64,000 nt of DNA, from NCBI GenBank assembly GCA_001600055.1, contig BCIV01000007.1:558001-622000 (forward strand), in the 5' to 3' direction. The notes beneath the pieces are model-generated. The model ran no database searches. It was not told the origin of the DNA and was given only the letters and a program-made list of their open reading frames with translations. Positions 1 through 12,300 of the stretch are shown here, piece after piece. Position 1 is the stretch's first letter; every line of letters starts with the position of its first letter. Source of the stretch: Filobasidium wieringae (lineage: Eukaryota > Basidiomycota > Tremellomycetes > Filobasidiales > Filobasidiaceae). The position numbers and the translations under genes are program-made.

Positions 1-434
1 CATTCTGATAGCCCTGACGGCGTTCATTGCGGGATCATACAATGAAGATGCCTACGGTCAGGTTCAGACCAACGTACCATCTACGATTCAAACGTTCGCG
101 GCATTACATTCTTCTTTGCTTAACTTCAGAGGGGAGACCGTGGCGGCCGCCGAGAAAACCGGAAGCGCGATTTGGGTGGAGATGGTCGAGGAGGTCATGA
201 AAAGGGAGGTCGATCCGCTGAAAATCGGTAAGTAAATTGGTGATCATGGCGTGAGAAAGGAATGCAAGCTGATTATACACCTTGTGATCTGTGACGTATG
301 GTCCACGATTAGCTATCGAGGATTCAGCCAAGATGATCAAGGGAACCTTTGGCAAGAGTATGAAGGCTTTTGAACTGTCACCCGGGATTAGTCAGTGGAT
401 GGAGGCCGTCTGTCAAAAGCAGGACGAGCAGTAG
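1..434 (+). CDS. NDC1: Nucleoporin NDC1, C-terminal part (5' end outside window)
   Basis: This is the 3' end of a gene that enters from the left. Exon 1 is read in the frame starting at base 2 and runs to 227; a 85-nt intron (GTAAGT at 228, TTAG ending 312) is followed by the last exon 313-434, ending in TAG at 432. The phases join cleanly. The peptide contains EDAYGQVQTNVPSTIQTF, which resembles the conserved cytoplasmic C-terminal block of fungal Ndc1 (the E/D-x-Y/F-G-V-V-Q pattern near the end of the family). Ndc1 is a membrane nucleoporin that anchors nuclear pore complexes and spindle pole bodies in the nuclear envelope. The transmembrane half is not in the window, so the call rests only on this tail and is made from family memory. 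Confidence 0.65.
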
Positions 435-815
435 GTGGCCGGTAGCGACGGTCAAGAAAAGGAAGGATTTGCGTGGATAGTAGAACAGGCCGGTAGTTGT
501 TTCAGAAGCGGGGTCTGATATCTGATGAAGTATGAGATGCATTGACAATGCAGTGTTGGGTGGTGGGACATGGAAGGAAGCAGTCGATGGGCGATGAAGC
601 GTGTGATCTACTTTACGTAAAGGTAGATGTTGATAAATCATGTGAACGGTTGTGAATCCAAGTTACGGATGCAAATATAGGAAACAATAGCACAGAAAGC
701 GATCGAGCACTTGCTCTTATAAGCTCGAGCAATCACTGATATCGCTCCCAGTGATCAGTTGTGACATCACTTGCATCCCATACACTCAATCCCTACTTTC
801 CGATCCACTACCACA
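435..815. other. Intergenic region between NDC1 and the AMID-like gene
   Basis: The region holds the NDC1 3' untranslated region and the promoter of the next gene. Two minus-strand reading frames here have no family resemblance and no splice logic, and I treat them as chance. A short pyrimidine-rich stretch just before the start codon at 816 is typical of fungal 5' leaders. I see no repeat or RNA gene. Confidence 0.5.
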
Positions 816-2305
816 ATGCTCAACGTCGTCATCATAGGAGGCAAGCCACGCTTATCAGACCACCTCGCACGCGTGCTAACTTGCCGTATTGCTATCAGCT
901 TCCAGCGCAGGGCATGGAATTGCCTCAAAGCTCACGGACAAGCTCCCAGCTACCCACCGAGTTCTCATCATCGACCCCGCTCCTACTGCTTACTGGCCTA
1001 TTGCCTCTCTCAGAGCTGCCGTCCAGCCAGGCTGGGAGAACAAGGTTTACCATACCCTTGAGCAGGAGAAGCTTTTCCCCAAAGGTAGTAGGCACTTGTT
1101 GTTGAAGCACAAGGTTACGAGCTTGGAGAAGGGGAGCGTGGTCATCGATGGAGAGTTTGAGGGATCTTCTTCCATCGCTTTCGACGTGAGTTCATTCTAT
1201 GTTTCAGCTTGAAAGCCTTGTAATCTCATCATTCGGTCGACATTCCTTTACAATCAGTCCTTGATCTTTGCGACTGGATCCTCTCAACCTTTCCCTCAAC
1301 GACCCAAGCAGGAATGGTCCGCTTCTACCATCGAGGAACATTTCCGAGTCATGCAGGGAGAGATCAAGGAGGCTAAGAATATTGTTATCCTCGGAGGAGG
1401 ACCTACGGGAGTTGAGTTTGCGGGGGTGAGTCCTTTATGCGCTGATATGAATGAACTCTTTCTAACACTTTCGTGGTAAATAGGAAGTCCTCAATCACTT
1501 CAAGGGAGCTGAAGCGAAGAAGATCACCATTGTCCACCGCAACCCTGCCTTGATCGACTCCCGAGCCTACCCCAAGTTCGCTCAGACACTGGAAAACAAG
1601 CTCCGTGCTCTCAAAGTAGATCTCGTACTGGGGGATGAACACGTCGCCTCCCCCGAGTTCAAGACTGGTAAACAAGCACCTGGAAGTGTTGTGAAGACTA
1701 AGGGAGGGAAGGAATTGGAGGCGGATTGGGTGTTCTTGGCGGTTGGTAACACACCTAACACGGGACTCTTAAGGGAGGTCGATTCTGCTGCCCTTACTGC
1801 TCAGAGCTTGATCAAGGTCAACGATTACTTACAAGTATGTGTCATTACCTCATCTGTCTGATCGATTCCCGCCGCTCACTGACCCATTTTAACCGCATTC
1901 TGCTGCATAGGTCCAGTCGTCCTTCTTCACCAGCAAGAACATCTTCGCTGCCGGTGATTGTGCCGACTCTCCCGGATGGAGGTCTGCCGTCTCCGTCGAT
2001 GCGGACGCCGCTACCGTCGCTGCCAACGTGATCGCTGCGAGCAGCAAGGCAGGTCTGAAGAAACATAAAGCCGGTCCAAGAGTCATGGTCGTACCTTTGG
2101 GACCAACCGACGGGGTAAGCCTTTAGTCCTTGTGATTACCAGATTCTTGATAAGAGGTGTTGACCGATCGTATTCTTGTGGTACGCAGGCTGGGTTCGCT
2201 CAGGTTCCTCTTCTAGGTGACTCGATGTTGCCAGAATTCCTGGTACCCAAGATCAAGGGAAAGGACTTGTTCACTGAAAAGTTTCACCAGAGGTTTTTGG
2301 CCTAA
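816..2305 (+). CDS. AMID/FSP1-like FAD-dependent NAD(P)H oxidoreductase
   Basis: Six exons encode 379 residues: 816-840, 911-1185, 1258-1425, 1484-1834, 1911-2114 and 2189-2305 (TAA). The spliced N-terminus reads MLNVVIIGGHGIASKL, a Rossmann FAD-binding loop, followed by YWPIASLRAAV, a block typical of the AIFM2/FSP1 (AMID) family. A second Rossmann motif, VILGGGPTGVEFAG, lies near residue 150 and binds NAD(P)H; AGDCADSPGWR near residue 290 is the C-terminal FAD-contacting motif. These enzymes pass electrons from NAD(P)H to quinones and act in oxidative stress defence. No mitochondrial presequence is visible, so a lipid-droplet or membrane location like FSP1 is possible. The first intron (841-910) uses a GC donor (GGAG/GCAAGC); without it the dinucleotide fold would be lost. 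Confidence 0.85.
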
Positions 2306-3163
2306 CCCGATTCGTTTGATATCGTGGACTTGCGTACGGTTTATAATTTGTTTATGCTAGATGGTGTTCGAGATACGATTTTATAATACCTTTCTGGAAG
2401 AGATGGATGGGAGGAAATGATGATACTCGGATAGCTATGTTAACGATGGCTCCGAACGGAGGAACTGCTCCGCCTGTTCCTAGCGATATTCTTCTACTCA
2501 CGTTGATCGATTTGTCTCGCGCGTGCTCTTCAGTATGTTGCCGAGGATTTTCTGCAGGCCTGAAGCAGCGAAACAAGATGCTATAGAGGGGGCGTGAGAC
2601 CAGACCATCTCGCACGAAGGCAAGATCGTCGGAGGAACATGACTAGCGAGCTTTCAAGCTTCACTCGCGTACACTCGCGGAACTGCATAGGGAGGTCTCA
2701 CTTGGAGGCAGGCTCAGGAAGCAGGAAGACCGTAATATGTTTCAAGCTAGCAGTGTAGCGCCATCAAACGGACAACCGGCTTCCTTAGGTGATCATCTTG
2801 GTGACGAGACGTCGATCATCACAGTCCAAGCTTTGCTCGTTTTTCCTCGTCAGACTGCCATCAAACCGAAGATCACGCACGAACTGTTTCTCTGCCGCAA
2901 ATCGGTCTGATGCATGATGAGACATGTCGCTTAGCGAGTTGAAGATTATTGAAGAAGCATCAAAGAAGAAGCGCGACGTCAGAAGCATACAACAAGAAGC
3001 ACGTAGCAAGAAGCAAAAAAAGGCCCGAGAAGAAGATATATTATATATCATGACACCCTACCAGTAACTACCGACTGTACTTCTCTCCTTCTGACCTCAC
3101 CTCCTATAACGTTGCATACCTATTCCAGATACTAGCGTTCGATACGAATTGAAGCAAATCAAG
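2306..3163. promoter_or_regulatory. Intergenic region, probable promoter of the ZNFX1-like pseudogene
   Basis: No supported gene lies here. Minus-strand frames of 87-88 codons have no recognisable content. An AT-rich TATA-like stretch (ATATATTATATATC, about 3036-3049) sits roughly 115 bases before the pseudogene ATG at 3164 and could be its core promoter element. Confidence 0.35.
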
Positions 3164-6100
3164 ATGGAGCGTAACAAGATTGGCATATGCCATGCCTTCC
3201 AAAAATATGGTAGCTGCAAGTTCGACGCGAAGTGCAAATACAGTCATTCTAGCTTTGGTCCAGACCAAGACGGTAGCTCGTCTCAACAGCTTTGTCGTCA
3301 TTTCAACACTACCCAAGGTTGCAGGTTCGGGGTCGTCTGCAAATTCTCTCACAGCCCTGGCGCAGAAAAGGAGCATAAGACTTTTGACAGAAATGAGAGT
3401 ACCGCCTGCCATGAGCTCGATGAATGGAAGAAAGTGATCACTCAAACCCAGCCGCTCGGATTCGGTTTAGGCAGATTCTTCGACCAAGCCCTGAAGCTTG
3501 TCAACCTTGATGACGCATCCCGACAGGACGTTATTAGGAGTTTCGCCACAGACCGGGGTTTGAACAAGGTTCTTGAGCTCGCAAGCCAACACTTTGAAGG
3601 AATGCCCGAACATATCCTCAAGCAAAAGTTCACCACTCAGCTTGTACCATTCTTCCGAGCCATCTCGGAAGAAAACGTGATGTCATCACCCTTGCTTGAA
3701 CGTCATCTAGGTAACATTTGTGTATATCTCTACGGTGTCGGAGGTAGTAGAGGCGAGTTGCTATTCGCCGGTGTTGTCCGAGCGCTTACCGCAATGTCAT
3801 CCGAGCCGGATATCGCTTTCTTCACCTCACTCGAAGCATCCCTCGCGGTCTTGTCGAAGATTGTGGAATTCAATTCCACCGCGAAGGTGACGCCCAAGTA
3901 TGAGGTATATGCGAATACCTTAGCTGCCATGATCACCCCACAGGTCGACATTGCTGCCGATTTATTGCGTTGCGAAGCCGAGAAACATCTGGAAATTATT
4001 AGCAAGCGCTTAGGAATTGGTAAAGACATCCGGGACATGTCGCCCTCGAACGATCAAGGTCCCGGAGTTCGTAAAGCCGGTGTTCGTGTTGCGACATGAT
4101 CTTCCAGGGAAAATCTCGAACGGACGTCCGCGACATGATAACGACTTCGAGTCCATCGAAGATATTCAGATCATGCCAACATCCAAGGAGATACAGAGCA
4201 CCCATGCGGAATATCTTCCCGTGCAAGATCCAGCCAGCTGGCACAAGATGGGCATTCAAGGCCTACTCGATCGGCATTTCAGATTGCTGCGCGAGGATAC
4301 CGTCGGTCAACTACGGGACTGTGCACGGACCGAGCTGGAAGCTATGCGTTGAGGAGGTACACGTGCGCACATCCGCGATAATTCTCTGAAGAGGTTTGGT
4401 TACTCTAATGCCAAGGTCGAGTTCCCCAAATTCGACCCGCGCAATGGTTTAGAATTCGTTGTTAGTTTCGACCAGCCGCGCGACTTACTTCCCCCAATCC
4501 GAGAAGAAGCGCGAAGATTGGTGGATCAACTCAAAGAGGTTGGAGGGAGATGCCCTGGTCTGTCTCATCAGCTCAAGTCAGGCACTCGTTTTTTGTAGCA
4601 TCTACTTTTCCGATGATGCATCCAGGAAACACAAGGATGATCTTGATCCTCATCACGACATATCGTCGAAGAGCAAGAATCGCGTCCGCGTTATTGCTCG
4701 CCCTGTCGAAAGCACTGAAGCAAATATCAGCCATATTTTAGGTAAGCTTTGGCATCTAGTATCGAGTCCCCATGATGATGAACATACTTCTCTTCAGGCA
4801 CATTCTCCGAGACCCACTTCCAGGGTAGGCGCTCGTTGGTGGAATTTCCGGGAGTGGTTCTTCCTGCATTCCTACCGACCTTAACAGCATTAAAGGTCAT
4901 CTCCAAGAACAACGACTTGCCTTTCTCGGGATTGTTAGCGCCGGTACAATCTAGCGAACAACAGACGGTTAATGTTCCTCCGCCCGTATATGCGCGAAGA
5001 GGCGACTTCCGCTTCAAGCTGGACTGTATCACGCCAGGTGTAGAGTATTCGTTCAGTCCGACGGCACCTGAACGAGCTGACATCGAGAATTTGGAGAAGG
5101 TGTCCACGTTGGACAGGACCCAAGCCTCTGCTCTGCTGGCGTCCCTTTCTAGATCTTTCGCTCTCATTCAAGGCCCCCCAGGTACTGGAAAGAGTTATAC
5201 TGGTGTAGCCTTGATGAAGACTTTAGTAAACAATAGAAAAGCAGGGAAACTGGGTCCGATACTCGTCGTTACATTTACGAACCATGCTCTGGACCAATCC
5301 CTAGAAAATCTCTTAGATCAAGGGATCACACAGATCATTCGAATAGGAAGCCGTTCTAAATCGGAGCGATTGACCGGTTTAAATCTCCGAAAAGTGGCTG
5401 AGAGAGTCGATAAGACTAAAGTCGAAAAGTCTGAATATGGAAGGATTAGATCTTTAATGGAGACCGAAGCAAGAGCAATTATGGAGCATCTAGCAGAAGT
5501 AAAGCGGGAACTTCATATCATCAGGGAATATCTGGTCAACCGTAGCCCTCGTCATGTTCCATATCTCTTCGGCAGTGGTGTCGATGAGGCAGGCTATGAG
5601 AAAGCACATCGACACAAGAATACCGAAAATCGAGTCAAAACGTGGTTGCGAGGAGGAAAGCAGATCCCCAACACACTCTCCTCTCAAGCGATTAGGATCA
5701 TGTCGAATCTGCACTCCCTTTCCAACGACGAAAGACATGAGCTGTACAATCATTGGCTGTATGCGGCTAGAAAGCCGCTTCTTGATGCAATCACGGGTCG
5801 CATTAGACAATTCAAAGATTTTAAAGCTCATCTGGATGACATTCGTAATGAGCTTGATCTTCGTGCGCTTTCTCAAGCCGAAGTTATCGGGATGACTACC
5901 TCGGACCTTGCTCGTAATCTCAATCTCCTGCGGAGGCTGCCTTCTAAGGTCCTTTTATGTGAAGAAGCTGGTGAAGTCCTGGAATCTCACCTCTTGACTG
6001 CCCTGTTACCGTACGTAGAACATGCAATCCTGATTGGCGACCATTTACAACTACGACCGCATGTACAGTGCTATGATCTATCTCAGGAGAGCGTCCAAGG

Positions 6101-9100
6101 CCGGCAATACGCCTTAGACACATCCATGTTCGAGAGGCTGGTCACCGCTGTTGGGTCCGGTATCCGTCTTCCTTTTAGCCGCCTCGACACCAAAGGCGAA
6201 TGCACCCTAGTATCGCCGAGCTGGTACGTTCAACCTTGTACCCGACGCTCTCGGACGCACCCACTACCATTGCGCACCCAGAAGTCACTGGAATGAAGGA
6301 ACGACTATTCTGGCTCGATCATCAGCATCCAGAATCTGGCAACGGGGTCCAATCTTTCTTCACATACAAATGACTACGAAGTAGAGATGACAACTGCTCT
6401 GGTCTCTCATCTAATCAAGCAGGAAGTCCACAAAGTAGGCGCCATTGCTGTACTGACTCCTTACCTCGGTCAGCTCAGGAAGCTTCGTCTCCGGATGCAG
6501 AGCTCTTTTGGAGTTGTGCTTGATGACCGAGACGTTAAGGATCTTCAAAACGAGGGCTTGGACGATGTCGCGCAGCTAAGAACTCCGTTGGCTCCTGGTC
6601 TACAAAAGGGTTCTTTGGCTTCAGCAGTGAGGCTCGCGACTGTAGACAACTTCCAGGGAGAAAAAGCCGATATTGTGGTCATTTCCCTCGTGAGAAGCAA
6701 CAAGGCCCAGAAGTGTGGCTTTTTGCGGACTTCGAATCGTATCAACGTCTTGCTTTCTCGCGCTAAGAATGGCATGTATATCATCGGCAATTCAGCCACA
6801 ACTCAGCATATTCCCATGTGGACTGCGATTCTCTGAGAGCTGCAACTGAACGGCAACTTCGGGGAAGCCTTAGAACTGGCATGTCCAAGACATATTAAGG
6901 ATGTTATGAGGGTTAGTCACTCGGACGACTTTATAAGACTCGCGCCAGACGGTGGATGCGCCCTTCCATGCGCTCAGAGACTAGGCTGCGGTCATCATTG
7001 CACCTCTCGTTGTCATGTACAGGTTCTTCACAGTGCTGTAAAGTGTCTCGCCCCGTGTCCAAGACAGCCAGGCAGCGGCGTATGCCAACATGCTTGTCCG
7101 AAACCCTGTGGTGAAGTGTGCCCTCCGAAATGCATCGTCATGGTCCAACAGGTCACGGTCCTGCTTGCTTGCGGCCACGTCGTGACATCGCTTCCATGCT
7201 GGTTATATCAGCAGCAAAACCAAATCAGCTGCGAGGAGATGGTGGAGCGCGTCGTGCCAGGCTGCGATCATAAAGTTTATCTACGATGTTCCATCGACAT
7301 CACGGCCGACAGCTTCTTGGGTCCAAAGACTTGTGAAAGCAGCTTGCCTTGTGGGCACAGGTGCAAGGATACATGTCGCGACTGCAAGAAGAGGGCTAAT
7401 GGCGCGATTGTCGAAGAAACCCACAGACAATGCCGTCAGATCTGTCGCCGGAACTTCACAAATTGCGGTCATAATTGTACGAGAGCCTGTCACTACCAGG
7501 ATAAAGACTGTGGTGTCTGTACACAGCCCTGTGAGGTTGAGTGCAGCCACTCGCGTTGTTCTCTAAAGTGTTCCCAGCCCTGTCCCCCCTGTGCAGAGCA
7601 GGCTTGTTCTTCGGTATGTTCACACAGCCAGTGTAGCATGCCATGTGCAGCCCCCTGCGATTGGGTCCCATGCTCTTTGCGCTGCTGCGAGGAGATGCTA
7701 TGCGGTCACCAATGTCCGTCAGTCGACGGTGCGCCATGTCCTCAAGATTCCTTCTGTCAGGAATGTGGGAGTGAAGATGTCAAGAACCGTGTTATTGACT
7801 TGATCATGATGACCCGGTACCGAGATATCGACCTGGACCATGCATTTTTCCGGCTTGCGGGCACTTCTACACAATCGGCACAATGGATGGTCACATAGGT
7901 CTCAATGAGGACTATGTACTAGACGGCAATACCGGTAATCCTATCCGTCTCAAGGTTCCCATCAACTCCCTTGAGATTGACAAAGCTCGCATAGTCTGCC
8001 CGGATTGTCGTGGCTCTTTACGTGACCTCTCGAGGTATGGAAGAGTTATCCGTCGTACATTACTTATTCAAAGTACTCTTAAGTTTGTCACCTGGTCCAA
8101 CAAACAGTATATCCTTATGTATGAAACCTTTGGTCAGGTACAAACAACACTATCTGAAAATGCCGAAACGGCTATATCAGCCGACGTAGATCTACAGCTC
8201 ATTGGCTCCCGAGACAAGCAGCTTCAAGTCGTCAAACAAACGATGTCCCGGCTCAGATATGGTGAACTAATCGCCTTAAGGCGCGAGATCCGGGCGCTCA
8301 GAGGTCTTGTCAGTAAGGAGGAACAGCCTTTCAAGCGCGTCCAGGAGCTGGTCCGCTATGCTCATGACCAGAAGCAAGCTCAGTCGGGCTTCGAGTTCGA
8401 TGACGATGTTATTCTGAATACCAGATCCTCCTCGCTGGTTACTGCTTTGCTTCTTCGCTGTGATGTGTTGGTCTTGTCGGACGTCCTGAAGGCTCGCTCA
8501 TCAAGGAATATTCCGGTGGATACCGCCACTACAGTAAACTTCGCCAACAACCGCAAAGATTGCGAGGAACTGTACCAATCTGCTGAACACGGATCCCACC
8601 ACTTACAGCAAGTGGAGGCATTGATCTTTTGGGCGCAGTTCGCTGCTCTTGAAATCTCATGGGTCTCGCCAAAAGCGGAGGCGAGGTATGTCGAGTTCTC
8701 GAAGTGCGGTAAGCATACTAATGTAGCCGTATCCAAGACAGCGAGCATGATCTTTCCAAAAGCTTGCGCGCTGAAGCTTATGAGCGCCTGATCCAAGCTC
8801 GCACACTCTGCACTGATGGATCTAAGGCACGTAGTATGATACCTGAGATCGTGGAGGTGGAAAGAATGTTGCGTGAGAACAGTTTCTACAGTCCCGTCAC
8901 CAACGAAGAGATGAAGAAGGTCGTAGCTGCGATGGCACGCGAATTCACTGGAACCGGTCATTGCTACCTTTGCGAGAACGGACATCCCTTCACCATTGGC
9001 GAATGTGGTATGCCTATGGAGGCTGCACGTTGTCCTTAGTGCGGCGGAATTATCGGAGGAAATAACCACAATTATGTTCCGGGTGTCACTCTTGCCCGCG

Positions 9101-9135
9101 ATTTGGAAAGCGAATTTGGCGATATGTCATTGTAA
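3164..9135 (+). pseudogene. Disrupted ZNFX1/Hrr1-type SF1 helicase (CCCH + UPF1-like helicase + NFX1 + RZ zinc fingers)
   Basis: The locus has the full domain order of ZNFX1-family helicases. Two CCCH fingers (C-x8-C-x5-C-x3-H) start at residue ~10. An armadillo-like segment follows. The UPF1-like core has Walker A GPPGTGKS (about 5176), EEAGEVLESHLLTAL (about 5960), GDHLQLRP (about 6040) and QRRMHPSIAELVRS in a shifted frame (6191-6230). A cysteine-rich NFX1-type array (6950-7760) and a C-terminal RZ finger, CENGHPFTIGECG (about 8970), complete it. The frame is broken many times: shifts near 4030-4090, at the C run 4491-4495, near 6190, near 6355 and near 7850; in-frame stops TGA 4350, TGA 6834 and TAG 9037. 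A normal 56-nt intron survives at 4742-4797, and a 29-nt candidate lies at 8709-8737. Coding similarity continues past every break up to TAA at 9133, so this is decay or an error-rich assembly, not several genes. Family members work in RNA silencing (S. pombe Hrr1) or antiviral RNA sensing. Confidence 0.85.
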
Positions 9136-9370
9136 TGCGCTTAGTCAGTATGCTTGTCGTTCGTTATCATGTATGACATCAATTACTCGATATCCAACTG
9201 CATATGCGTGCAAACGTTATTCGTTATTATGTGGATCCAGGCGAGCGCCTGGCGGATTCGATGCTCTGGTCACTCAGGCGCTTATTTTCGTTATAAGGGT
9301 CGTCATACACGCTTGAGTACACAATGCGTATTCGTCAATTGGGGCCGGACCAAATCTGACTACATCATGC

Positions 9371-12300
9371 TTACTGATCAAGAGAATTGGACAGTGTCCC
9401 GATACCTGATATACGTCTGGTGTCGCCCGAAGACTTGGATAGCACCGGCCGTAAGGATGGCGCCGACGCCATGACAGCTGACAGAGTTTCGAATGTCGAG
9501 GCAACCGGGACCAGGCTGTGCTCATCGGAAGCTGATGCGGCGGTGTTCGTAATAGTCCTCCAAAGAGATAGATCGTTTATCGGCGCAGAAGGGGTCGAAG
9601 GCGATTCCGACGTTCTGGTATCATCTCTCTCGGGTATACTCAGTTGAGTATCGATGGGTTCTAGGATAATTGCAGCTATACCTGTTATTGCGAAGGATCG
9701 CCGCGATTTAGCAGCAGGTCAACGGGATTCGTCGTCTACATACCTTCAGCCTCAGGATTGAGAGTCCTTCTACCGTCCGCCAAGATCTCACGGTATCGAC
9801 GTTGGCAATATACCGTGCGCAGTAGAGATCGAACCCGGTCCAAGTTGATTCTGTCCATTACCTGAATATCCTGCGCCCGTCTCTCAGCCAGGTCGTCTAG
9901 TCTAGATGACCAGAGGTCGAAGTTATTGGCAAGTGGTCCACTTAATATTTCACCGTCTTTCACTTACTCTAAAGCTTCGTTAACATCAATCAATTTGTGC
10001 TGAGACAGAATCATAAGCGCGTCATTAAAGGATAAACCGCGACCAGGCGTCTCTTTCATCCGCGCTTCGTGGTAGATCTTGATCCAAGCCTCGCGTGATC
10101 GCCGGGTCTTGGAAGGATCGATGTCGGCAAGTAACGCATTGAGTTTCGTGATGTCGATGCGGTGCTTTGTACCAACTACAACGAAGGGACCTGGCAGACT
10201 GTCTTCAGGTCTGCTTTCAGCGAGTAAATGCTTTATAGTGTGCCGGCGCCCGTGGATTGAGGCATCGAATGGTTTTTGCAGGGACTAAGAAAGAGTTCCG
10301 GCTCAACACTACGTATAACAAATTTGCTCAATTACTTACTCGCAAGAAAGGGGCAATCAGTTGTCGAGTAATATAGCCGGTACGGCGAGAATCGTATCGC
10401 GCCCAAACGCGTTTGAATCGGCCTAAGTGGATTTGTAAGTGAGATCAATCGGTTATGTATTGGATTACCATGCTGGAAACCCACGCATTTGAGTTCGACT
10501 AATACTGGATCTTTTGGAGCTCCAGAGTAGACTAAAAGACTCGACTACCACAGCTGTTGATCAATAGTAAATTAGCGTCTAGGCTACCTTATCATAATAC
10601 CGGAATATTGACCAGTGAAGATGTTTAGCATCAGATACCTGTAGATCAAGTTAATAAGCACGATGTATAGTTGCAAGGATGCTTTGTATGTACATACATG
10701 GACAGCAGATTCCAGCCAATAAACAAGGCGAACGACCACGGAGCGCTTCCGCAGTCTGTCAACAGGTAGTCGTCGTTCTCCGAGCATCTAGGATATGAGA
10801 CCATCATATCATGCATAAAGCCGTTCCAGCCTTCGCCCGTACTGGCTATGGCAAGCATATAGATTGCATTGCCCCAAGTTCGGTAATTTGTGAACCGACT
10901 GAACGAGTTGTTACCGGTTTTGGTTGGGCCGAAGACCTGCGTGAACGCTAGCCCGAAGAAACAGAACATGACTGCCCACAAGCACAACAGCTTGAGTATT
11001 CGCGGTAGACTGGCGCTACGTTGGTCACGATGTAAGTAAGCGATATTCGCTGTTCCGGTCCACCTCACTTACACTGATGTGTTGAAAAGCTGATTCAGGC
11101 CGTCATTCCGTTGAATGAGCTTGAGACAAAGTGCAGTGAGGAACAGCTAGAAGGAAATAGGCGTTAGAGACGAGACTGATAAGAAAGCATAGCTTAGGCC
11201 TACTTTTTGCAACTGATAGTTGACAGAATTATCTTCGCTCGGGGATAGCAATGGGATAGTAGTGCCAGTGATACCTGCCACTACGATCACATCGAACAAA
11301 TTCCACCGGTTACGTAGGAAAACGTTGAAACCTAGACCAAGTCCCCGAACGGCAATATCCACAAGCAGAGCCAGAGATATTCCGAAGAACAACCAATCTG
11401 TCATATCATACCATAAGATACTGTTTTATAACAGAGGCTTGCAGGACTCACTTGTCAACTCCGCTCCTATAACATCATCTTGATAATCTTGAAGGCTGTG
11501 CATCAAGCATTAGTTGAGGGTACAATGGATCACAACCACAAGAGGACCTCACAGTAAAAGCAACATATGAAGCATATATAACCCAGTGTAGAGTCGAGCC
11601 CACCAGCCCCGCTTGCTTATCGCTCGGCGAGTACACCAAGCACGGAATCCCGTACGCGACCCTGGTCTTAGCGGTGGCGTCTGCTGCTTGAGGAACCGTT
11701 CTAAAGCTTTCCAATCTTCTTGTGCACGCGTTTGTAGGGCAGTTCCGTTGCCTTGAGAGAATGCCGCGATAAGAACACTGTACCAAGCTAATGTTACAAT
11801 TACTGGCGCAATTGTCCACTTCGACTCATGTTCGACTTACGTCAGAAATAGGGCCAGAATCAATATCGATCCAAACAATATGAATATAACCAAAAAGATG
11901 GCATTCCACTGTGAAGCGCCGACCTGGGACTGCTCGCCATCACCAGCAATGTTCATTACAGAAGCAAGGACCGAAGTCCAACCCTCCAAGCTGACGATTT
12001 CGAAAAGGATCAAGAGACTAGCGCGGAAAGAATCGAAGTTCCAAGCAGAACCAGAAGGATCCGGATTGCTCCAAACTTGCGGTACTAGAAAACCAAGCGA
12101 CTCATCAACTGGCCTCGCCATATACTCTCCTATGCATTCGGATCTCCCTGTATTGGCCGGGTTGTTGCACGAATATAGGCGCCCAGAAAATAAGTTCACT
12201 CCCCAGATCGCGAACGGTACCAAGTATGCGACCAGTAGAGTCGAAGCTTGTATAAGGCCTAGAGCGCTTGACAAGAGAACCAAGTGAAAGGCTTCGCGCA

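Noticed and set aside
3164..9135. Interpretation of the ZNFX1-like locus as several separate genes or as one gene with more introns
   Set aside because: Homologous coding continues directly across each break, and no donor/acceptor pairs bridge the shifts at 4491, 6190, 6355 and 7850.
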